This document shows, in pieces, positions 46,994-53,777 of a DNA stretch of 64,000 bases. The stretch's first letter is position 1. Every line of letters begins with the position of its first letter. The DNA is from Spirochaetaceae bacterium (GTDB lineage: Bacteria > Spirochaetota > Spirochaetia > CADAEX01). The stretch covers positions 42,121 through 106,120 of the forward strand of contig WQZP01000005.1 of assembly GCA_009780675.1 (NCBI GenBank), written 5' to 3'. The notes beneath the pieces are model-generated. The model was not told where the DNA came from, ran no database searches, and saw only the letters and a list, made by a program, of their open reading frames with translations. Both the position numbers and the translations under genes were made by a program.

Positions 46994-47923
46994 ATGAATC
47001 GTGTAGGAAGCTTATTAATTAGTACTTGTGTAAAAGCGCTTGCTCAATCAATGCCTACAAATGTTATGCTTGATTTAGTAAGAAAACTAATTCCAAACTA
47101 TGATCTGCATGGCCGACTTGGTTTTCCAAGAAGTATGGCTATACCAAATAAAGATGCAGCTCGTCAAATTATAAAAGATACAGTAAAAAATGACTGTTTT
47201 ATTGATTTTGTTTTACTCATGGTAGATGCCGGAAATAATGGTGTTATGGGACGAAGATACTCTATCCCATATATGAACCAAATTATTTTAGGTGTCTTTG
47301 ATTTAGGTTATATTTATGATGGAGTAAACAATATATTTGTTGAAAATCCTAAAAATAGACTAAGTAGAAATTGGGGAACTTTAAAAACAGGAAAAGACTA
47401 TGGTTTTGCTTTTATGCGGCTTGATATAGCAGGCAATTCTAAAATGGTAAGGGAAAATTCTGAAAAAGATGTTCATAAGGCTTATAAATATCTTAGGGAA
47501 GTTACAACCAGAGCTGTTCTAAAAAGAAATGGTCGTTTATGGAGTTGGGATGGTGATGGAGGACTTGCTTCATTCTTTTTTGGTAATAAACAGCAGAGCG
47601 CAGTAATAGCTGGAAAAGAGATTTTGCATGAACTATTTTTTTATAATTACCTGAATTGCCCTTTAAAAACACATTTAAAAGTAAGAATTGCTGTTCATTC
47701 CGGCACATTTGAATATTCCCCTTATGAAGAAGATTTAAAGGCTTGTGATGCTGTAAAAAAAGTAATGGAAATAGAGTCTTATTTTACGAAGCCAGGAACA
47801 ATGACAATCAGCCAGCCTGTTAAATTTATGCTCGATAATATTGCAAGAACCGGTATAAAGCTATTGCAGGGGAAAGGGGCTACTGAATATCATAACTATG
47901 AACTTATACTGGAAAGCAAGTGA
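46994..47923 (+). CDS. Class III nucleotidyl cyclase-like protein (metal-site half)
   Basis: The 309-residue protein has an unfamiliar helical N-terminal part (residues 1-135) and a cyclase-homology domain from about 136. Order and spacing fit class III cyclases: FMRLDIAGNSK with Asp144, RNGRLWSWDGDGGLASFFF with Asp188, and RIAVHSGTFEYS. The region that should carry the catalytic Asn and Arg reads CDAVKKVMEIES, with neither in place. It therefore retains both likely metal-binding aspartates but not the transition-state residues. The adjoining gene shows the opposite. No ribosome binding site is seen; a TATAAT seven bases before the ATG suggests a leaderless transcript. Function as an active cyclase is not proven. 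Confidence 0.6.
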   Translation: MNRVGSLLISTCVKALAQSMPTNVMLDLVRKLIPNYDLHGRLGFPRSMAIPNKDAARQIIKDTVKNDCFIDFVLLMVDAGNNGVMGRRYSIPYMNQIILGVFDLGYIYDGVNNIFVENPKNRLSRNWGTLKTGKDYGFAFMRLDIAGNSKMVRENSEKDVHKAYKYLREVTTRAVLKRNGRLWSWDGDGGLASFFFGNKQQSAVIAGKEILHELFFYNYLNCPLKTHLKVRIAVHSGTFEYSPYEEDLKACDAVKKVMEIESYFTKPGTMTISQPVKFMLDNIARTGIKLLQGKGATEYHNYELILESK

Positions 47924-48945
47924 AAATATTAATTATCAGTAATCAAAAGAAAGTAGAAGAAAGTTTTTATCCTCTTAAAAAGTCTGGTTATGAGATTGAA
48001 AAATCCTGCAAAGAAAATTATAAAAAATATGTGAAAAATTTATCAGGACCTGTTATTGTATATTTTGATATTTATCAAAATAGTGAAAAAGAATATTGGG
48101 AACATATTAAATCACTTTTAAAACAACAAATTATTTTTCTTGGAATTATTGACTCAAAATCTGTTGCTCCAGATCCAGCAGCTTTTTTTCATGCAGGAAT
48201 TTCTGATTACATAGGAAACAAACAACTTCTGGAAGGAATTACTAAAAAACGGATAAAAGATATTTTTGCTTTAAAAGAAAAAGTAAATTTTTTGCCCCAC
48301 AATATGACAGAGACTGAAAATAAAAATGAAAAATCTCAAAAATTATTGCCTGTTTTAGCTAAAAAAGAATTTTCTGCAAAATTAGTTCCAAATGGAGAAT
48401 GGAAAAAAATTAAAAATGGTGAAGAATATGTTTTTTATTTTCTTTATGCAGAAATAGATTTGGCTGCTGATTGGAAAAGAAAAACAGGCCAATCTATTTT
48501 ACAAAAAGTTAAAGAAGTTTTTCATAATTATATAGAACAGCATATAAAACCAATAAATGGTAAAATATGGATGTGGAATGAATTTGGCGGTCTTATTTTA
48601 TTTCCATATACAAAAAATGACCATGATGTGGCAATAACAGCATCTAAACTTATAGTGAATGCGCCTATAGCCAGTTGTGAAGATTTTCCTTTTAAAATGG
48701 AGATATCCTACAGACTTGCTCTTCATGTAGGAGAAACAGTATATAAAGAACGTGGCAATACCGGAACCATTGTTTCCGACACAATAAATTTTACTTTTCA
48801 TTTGGGACAGAAATTCGCGAAACCTGATAATTTTTATATAACCGAAGAAGTATATAACAGGATACATCCTGGTCTAAAAGAACTATTTTTGTCAGAAGGG
48901 GTGTTTGAAAACAGGAACATCCTAAGATTAAGAAAATTTGTTTAA
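47920..48945 (+). CDS. Receiver-like plus class III nucleotidyl cyclase-like protein (Asn-bearing half)
   Basis: The 341-residue protein starts with a response-regulator-like fold (residues 1-115: KILIISNQKKVEES, IVYFDIYQN with Asp50 at the usual acceptor place) and a Lys-rich linker. A cyclase-homology domain (about 165-340) then shows FLYAEIDLAADW with Asp180, NGKIWMWNEFGGLILFPY, RLALHVGETV, and GTIVSDTINFTFHLG with Asn290. The second metal Asp is replaced by Phe222, and the Arg four residues after Asn290 is His. Lys215 and Thr283 sit where class IIIb cyclases have base-selecting residues. The GTG start overlaps the previous gene by four bases (GTGA), so the two are made together. Receiver identity is moderate. 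Confidence 0.55.
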   Translation: MKILIISNQKKVEESFYPLKKSGYEIEKSCKENYKKYVKNLSGPVIVYFDIYQNSEKEYWEHIKSLLKQQIIFLGIIDSKSVAPDPAAFFHAGISDYIGNKQLLEGITKKRIKDIFALKEKVNFLPHNMTETENKNEKSQKLLPVLAKKEFSAKLVPNGEWKKIKNGEEYVFYFLYAEIDLAADWKRKTGQSILQKVKEVFHNYIEQHIKPINGKIWMWNEFGGLILFPYTKNDHDVAITASKLIVNAPIASCEDFPFKMEISYRLALHVGETVYKERGNTGTIVSDTINFTFHLGQKFAKPDNFYITEEVYNRIHPGLKELFLSEGVFENRNILRLRKFV

Positions 48946-49018
48946 CCACTAATTCAAAGTAATAAATATTAAAAAAATATTATTTTCTACTTCTCATTAT
49001 TTAAATAATATGATAGCT

Positions 49019-49057
49019 TTTGTGTATTAAAATACAGTTTTGTGCATAAAAATACAC
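49019..49057 (+). promoter_or_regulatory. Tandem operator-like direct repeat upstream of carB
   Basis: Two 19-base copies (49019-49037 and 49039-49057; period 20) read TTTTGTGTATTAAAATACA and TTTTGTGCATAAAAATACA, 17 of 19 identical. The first contains a perfect 6-base inverted repeat TGTATT-AA-AATACA. Two operators one helix-turn pair apart just before the carB ribosome binding site suggest cooperative repressor binding. Confidence 0.45.
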
Positions 49058-49083
49058 GGGATTATCTTAAACGAGGGGAAAAG

Positions 49084-52000
49084 ATGAAGCAAGAAGATAT
49101 AAAAAAAATATTAATAATAGGTTCAGGGCCAATAGTAATTGGACAAGCATGCGAATTCGATTATTCAGGGACTCAGGCATGTAAAGCTCTAAGGGAACAT
49201 GGGTATCAGATTGTTCTTGTTAATTCAAATCCTGCAACGATTATGACAGATCCTGTAATGGCAGATGCAACATATATTGAACCACTAAACCTTGAAAGGT
49301 TAACACAAATCATAGAAAAAGAGAGACCAGATGCACTATTGCCAAACCTTGGAGGCCAAACAGGGCTTAATCTTGCTTCTCAGCTTAGTAATGCAAAAGT
49401 ACTTGAAAAATATAATGTAAAAGTAATTGGAGTAAATCTTGAGGCAATTAAAAAAGGGGAAGACAGAGAAATATTTAAGCAACTAATGCAGGAACTGGGC
49501 ATAGAGACAGCTAATTCTGATATTGCATATTCAGTTGCAGAAGCTGAAAATATAGCAGAAAAGCTTTCATATCCAGTAGTTGTAAGACCTGCATATACAA
49601 TGGGCGGCGCTGGCGGAGGTCTTGTTTATAATGTCGAAGAACTGCGCGCAATTGTTAGCAGGGGACTTGAACTTTCTTTAACTAACCAATGTCTCATTGA
49701 AGAATCAATCCTTGGTTGGGAAGAGCTTGAAGTTGAGGTTGTACGTGACAGCAAAAATATGATATCTGTATGTTTTATTGAAAATATTGATGCAGTTGGT
49801 GTGCACACCGGAGATTCTTGCTGTATAGTTCCAATGTTAACAATTGATAAAAAAACAGAAGAAAGGCTTAAACAACTTGCATTTCAAGTTGTTGAAACTA
49901 TTGGAGTTATAGGCGGAACAAATGTCCAGTTTGCCCATGACCCAAAGACAGGACGTATTGTAATTATTGAAATCAACCCGAGAACTTCCCGCTCTTCTGC
50001 ATTAGCATCAAAAGCTACAGGATTTCCAATAGCTTTGATTTCTGCAAAACTTGCAACCGGAATGACAATGGATGAGATCCCATATTGGCGGGATGGAACT
50101 CTTGAGAAATATACACCTTCCGGAGATTATGTTGTTATAAAATTTCCGCGCTGGGCTTTTGAAAAATTTCGAGGGGTTCAGGATTCGCTTGGAACACAAA
50201 TGAAAGCAGTTGGCGAAGTTATGGCAATTGGCAAGACTTTTAAAGAAACTTTTCAAAAAGCAATTCGGGGTCTTGAAAATGGCAGACATGGTCTTGGCTT
50301 TGCAAAAGATTTTAACAGAAAATCTCTAAGTGAATTAATGGAAATGCTTATGCGCCCTACAAGCGAGCGCTTCTTTATTTTATATGAAGCTATCAGAAAA
50401 GGGGCAAATATTAAAAAGCTTTTTGAACTTACATATATTAAAGAATATTATCTTAATTTAATAAAAGAGCTTGTAGAGCTTGAAGAAGAGATGTTAAAAA
50501 AACCAGGCCAACTACCATCTAATGAACTTTTGACAAAAGCAAAAAAAGATGGATTTTCCGATAAATATATTGCAAAGATACTTGGCATAAGAGAAAAAGA
50601 TGTTAGAAAACGCCGCACAGAACTTGGTTTGGTTGAAGGGTGGCACACTGTCCCTGTTTCCGGCAAGACAGGTGCATATTATTATTACTCTACATATAAT
50701 GCGCCAGATATATCCAAGGCAACTTCAAATAACAAAAAAATAATGATCCTTGGCGGAGGCCCCAACAGAATAGGGCAGGGAATAGAATTTGATTATTGCT
50801 GTGTGCATGCTGCTTTTGCGCTCCGCGAACTGGGCTATGAAACAATAATGGTCAACTGTAATCCTTCTACAGTTTCAACAGATTACGATACAAGCGATAA
50901 GCTTTATTTTGAGCCAGTAACGCTCGAAGATGTTTTGCAGATTTATGAAAAAGAAAAACCTTTAGGCGTTATTGTACAGTTTGGAGGTCAAACTCCGCTT
51001 AATATTGCACGAGAGCTTGCAGATGAAGGGGTAAAAATTCTTGGAACAAGCATTAATAGTATTGATGTTGCCGAAGACCGCGATCTTTTTAGAAAAATGA
51101 TGGAGCAACTTGAAATACCAATGCCCGAAGCAGGGATGGCATCTGATATTGATGAAGCAATTAAGGTTACAAATAATATAGGATATCCAATAATGATACG
51201 CCCTTCTTTTGTTCTTGGTGGTCGTGGGATGGAAGTTATATATGATGAAAATATGTTAAAGGAATATGTTGCAAAAGCAGTAGGGGTTACTCCGGATCGC
51301 CCGCTTTTGCTCGACCGTTTTCTTCGCAATGCTTTTGAATGTGAAGCAGATGCATTGGCAGATGGAAATGAAGTATATATCCCATCTGTTATGGAACATA
51401 TTGAACTTGCAGGTGTCCACTCAGGAGATTCCGCATGTGTGATCCCTCCTGTTTCAATAACGCAGGAAAATCTTAAAAAAATCAAGGAATATACTACAAA
51501 AATCGCAAAAGCTCTTAATGTATGCGGACTTATGAATATGCAATATGCAATTGAAAATGATAAAGTCTATGTTCTTGAAGCAAATCCAAGAGCAAGCCGC
51601 ACAGTTCCTATTGTCTCTAAAGTGTGCGATATCCAAATGGCAAAATATGCTACACGACTTATGCTTGGAGAAAAACTTTCAGATTTAAAATTATGTGAAA
51701 AGAAATTTTCCCATTATGGAGCAAAAGAATCAGTTTTCCCATTTGATAAATTTCCGGAAGTTGATCCTATACTTGGTCCAGAAATGCGCTCTACAGGAGA
51801 GGTTCTTGGACTTTCAGACAGCTTTGCTCTTGCTTTCTATAAATCTCAGGAAGCTGCAGGGACCTTTTTGCCCTCCAAGTTGGATCCATCCGAAGGCGCT
51901 GGAAAAGTGCTTATAAGTCTTTCTGATAAAGACTCTTTCCATGCTGAATCAATAATAAATATTGGAAAATTGTTTATTGAACTTGGATTTACAATATTGG

Positions 52001-52323
52001 CAACAGAAGGGACAGCCGGATTTTTCAGAAACGGAGGAGTTCAATGCGAAGTAATTGCAAAAGTGCGTGAAGGAAAAAGGCCTAATGTTGTAGATGTAAT
52101 TGTCAATCGCCAGGTAGCTTTGGTCATTAACACCCCAAGTTCTAAAATTGGTTCTATAGAAGATGAAGCTGTTGTTCGTAAGGCTGCCATAAAGTATAAA
52201 ATACCATATGTTACTACGCTGGCTGCTGCAACAGCCGCTGCCCAGGGAATAGCTGCTGCAAGAAGCAATAAAGGTAATGAAAAATCTTTGCAAGAATACC
52301 ATAAAGAAATAAGAGATGTTTAA
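49084..52323 (+). CDS. carB: Carbamoyl-phosphate synthase large subunit
   Basis: Makes carbamoyl phosphate from ammonia, bicarbonate and ATP for pyrimidine and arginine synthesis. The start at 49084 (MKQEDIKKILIIGSGP) follows a GAGGGG box; an earlier in-frame ATG at 49042 lies in the repeat region. The 1079-residue protein shows two homologous ATP-grasp halves: the first with IGSGPIVIGQACEFDYSGTQ, the second with LGGGPNRIGQGIEFDYCCVH. It ends with an allosteric MGS-like domain (GFTILATEGTAGFF). Both halves have the RPAYTMGGAGGG and RPSFVLGGRGME loops. The small subunit carA is not in the window, so carB stands alone here. It is preceded by a tandem operator-like repeat. Confidence 0.97.
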   Translation: MKQEDIKKILIIGSGPIVIGQACEFDYSGTQACKALREHGYQIVLVNSNPATIMTDPVMADATYIEPLNLERLTQIIEKERPDALLPNLGGQTGLNLASQLSNAKVLEKYNVKVIGVNLEAIKKGEDREIFKQLMQELGIETANSDIAYSVAEAENIAEKLSYPVVVRPAYTMGGAGGGLVYNVEELRAIVSRGLELSLTNQCLIEESILGWEELEVEVVRDSKNMISVCFIENIDAVGVHTGDSCCIVPMLTIDKKTEERLKQLAFQVVETIGVIGGTNVQFAHDPKTGRIVIIEINPRTSRSSALASKATGFPIALISAKLATGMTMDEIPYWRDGTLEKYTPSGDYVVIKFPRWAFEKFRGVQDSLGTQMKAVGEVMAIGKTFKETFQKAIRGLENGRHGLGFAKDFNRKSLSELMEMLMRPTSERFFILYEAIRKGANIKKLFELTYIKEYYLNLIKELVELEEEMLKKPGQLPSNELLTKAKKDGFSDKYIAKILGIREKDVRKRRTELGLVEGWHTVPVSGKTGAYYYYSTYNAPDISKATSNNKKIMILGGGPNRIGQGIEFDYCCVHAAFALRELGYETIMVNCNPSTVSTDYDTSDKLYFEPVTLEDVLQIYEKEKPLGVIVQFGGQTPLNIARELADEGVKILGTSINSIDVAEDRDLFRKMMEQLEIPMPEAGMASDIDEAIKVTNNIGYPIMIRPSFVLGGRGMEVIYDENMLKEYVAKAVGVTPDRPLLLDRFLRNAFECEADALADGNEVYIPSVMEHIELAGVHSGDSACVIPPVSITQENLKKIKEYTTKIAKALNVCGLMNMQYAIENDKVYVLEANPRASRTVPIVSKVCDIQMAKYATRLMLGEKLSDLKLCEKKFSHYGAKESVFPFDKFPEVDPILGPEMRSTGEVLGLSDSFALAFYKSQEAAGTFLPSKLDPSEGAGKVLISLSDKDSFHAESIINIGKLFIELGFTILATEGTAGFFRNGGVQCEVIAKVREGKRPNVVDVIVNRQVALVINTPSSKIGSIEDEAVVRKAAIKYKIPYVTTLAAATAAAQGIAAARSNKGNEKSLQEYHKEIRDV

Positions 52324-52469
52324 ATTATCATTATATGACTTTTGATTTTTTACTATAAATGCGCATTGTTTTTTGCTGAAAATTTATTGAAACCATAAAT
52401 TAGATTGCCTATGCGCTATAGTTTCATACATTTTTTTCCGATTTATATATATAGCCAGATTTCGCGTTT

Positions 52470-52496
52470 TTTGCTGCATAGATATATAGCAGCAAA
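52470..52496 (+). other. 8-bp hairpin between carB and the LysM gene
   Basis: TTTGCTGC pairs perfectly with GCAGCAAA across an 11-base loop. There is no following U-run. The remaining intergenic sequence from 52324 to 52578 is AT-rich and I see nothing else in it, including no clear terminator after carB. Confidence 0.3.
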
Positions 52497-52578
52497 GATA
52501 TATCTATGTAAATCAATGGAAAACCAGAAATCCGGTCTTAAAACTAAAAATATATATTAAATTTATAAGGGTACATAA

Positions 52579-53319
52579 TTGCAAAAAATTATTTTTGCTT
52601 TTGCTTTTATTTTAATTTTGAATAATGTGATTATTGCACGAGAGCAGACTCATTTGGTGCAAAGAGGTGAGACTCTTTATAGCATATCAAGAATGTATAA
52701 TATTTCACTGGATAAAATACTTGTTGCCAACAGAATCGAAGACCCCACAAGAATAAGAGCAGGTCTTAACCTCATAATACCCTCTAATGTAACACGGAAA
52801 GAGTATACAGTTCAAAGAGGAGATACCTTATATGCTATTGCCAGAAATCATAGTATAAGTGTTAATTCTCTGCTTGAAGAAAATAATTTTAACAGAGAAA
52901 CAGTTATAAGGATTGGCCAAGTAATAAGAATCCCAATGCAGGGAAGCCAGAATATACAAGTTCCAAATCGACATCATTGGCCTGTAGTAGGAGAAATGCA
53001 AAGGTTATCCGGCAAGCTTCAAGGCTCCAGAATTTTAGCTAATTATGGAGATACTGTTTACTCTGTTTCATCTGGCAGAGTTGTATGGGAAGGGCCATAT
53101 AGAGGGTTTGGAAGAGTAATTTTTATTGAATCAGTTGCTGGTTATATTTATGTTTATGGCGGTAATGATACAACAAATGTCAGGGTAGGGGATTTAGTAC
53201 GACCAGGAACAGTGCTGGGCAGAATAGGCTTAAGTGTGTTTGAGAACAGGCCAACTATGTTTTTTGCAGTATATAAAGATGGTAAGCCTGTTGATGTTGA
53301 AAAGGCGCCTAGGTTATAG
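52579..53319 (+). CDS. LysM-LysM protein with degenerate LytM/M23 domain
   Basis: Cell-wall-binding exported protein of 246 residues. A signal peptide (KIIFAFAFILILNNVIIA) is followed by two LysM domains (HLVQRGETLYSISRMYNIS and YTVQRGDTLYAIARNHSIS) that bind glycan strands. The C-terminal M23-fold domain keeps the overall strand pattern (ANYGDTVYSVSSGRVVWEG, YIYVYGGND, VRPGTVLGRIG) but lacks the zinc-ligand His and Asp residues and the HxHFE motif of active enzymes. It thus resembles the NlpD and EnvC type that activates amidases instead of cutting wall itself. The start is a TTG with AAGGG upstream. Confidence 0.85.
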   Translation: MQKIIFAFAFILILNNVIIAREQTHLVQRGETLYSISRMYNISLDKILVANRIEDPTRIRAGLNLIIPSNVTRKEYTVQRGDTLYAIARNHSISVNSLLEENNFNRETVIRIGQVIRIPMQGSQNIQVPNRHHWPVVGEMQRLSGKLQGSRILANYGDTVYSVSSGRVVWEGPYRGFGRVIFIESVAGYIYVYGGNDTTNVRVGDLVRPGTVLGRIGLSVFENRPTMFFAVYKDGKPVDVEKAPRL

Positions 53320-53330
53320 TTTGCAATTAT

Positions 53331-53366
53331 TTAGGGTAATTTGCTTTAGAAATTACCCTAATTTTA
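53331..53366. terminator. Bidirectional intrinsic terminator
   Basis: A perfect 12-bp stem (TTAGGGTAATTT with AAATTACCCTAA) encloses a 7-base loop and is flanked by T on one side and A-rich bases on the other. It lies between the convergent LysM protein gene and the ParB-like gene and overlaps the latter's stop. Confidence 0.85.
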
Positions 53367-53762
53367 CTTATCAGATTTTCCGAACAATTTTTTAAATATC
53401 CCTATTATAAATTCAAAAAATCTCTGAAAAATATTTTTCCTTTTTAATTTCGCAAGCTTTTTATATGCTTCAATAATATCATCTTCTGTAAAATCTTTTC
53501 TTTGTATATTTTCTTCAATTTCAATTTCCAGAAGATCAACTTTGCTTTTAACATCTAAAATAGTTGCATCTATAGTTTGCCAACCAAGACTTTTTGCAGC
53601 TTCAAGCCGCCTATATCCAGCTATAAGCTGCAGCTTTGAAGTTAAAACTATGGGATGTAATTGCCCAAATTTAGTCATGCTTTCTGCCAGAGATTCAAGG
53701 TCTCCAACATCTTTTCTAATACGGTTTTTTATAACAATAACATCTTCAATTTTTATTTTCAT
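53364..53762 (-). CDS. Minimal ParB-like protein with C-terminal amphipathic tail
   Basis: The 132-residue protein contains only the ParB N-terminal (nucleotide-binding) domain. Visible motifs are GQLHPIVLTS, the CTP-site motif AGYRRLEAAKSLGW and the ENIQRKDFTEDDIIEAYKKL segment. There is no helix-turn-helix DNA-binding domain and no dimerisation domain. The last 25 residues (NIFQRFFEFIIGIFKK...) form a basic, hydrophobic amphipathic helix that could insert into the membrane. A GGGAGG box precedes the ATG, and the gene lies 15 bases after the PBP1A gene, so they are one operon. Function is unknown; a membrane-linked regulator of cell-wall synthesis is a reasonable guess. Confidence 0.8.
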   Translation of the reverse strand: MKIKIEDVIVIKNRIRKDVGDLESLAESMTKFGQLHPIVLTSKLQLIAGYRRLEAAKSLGWQTIDATILDVKSKVDLLEIEIEENIQRKDFTEDDIIEAYKKLAKLKRKNIFQRFFEFIIGIFKKLFGKSDK

Positions 53763-53777
53763 AAATAATCCTCCCGG

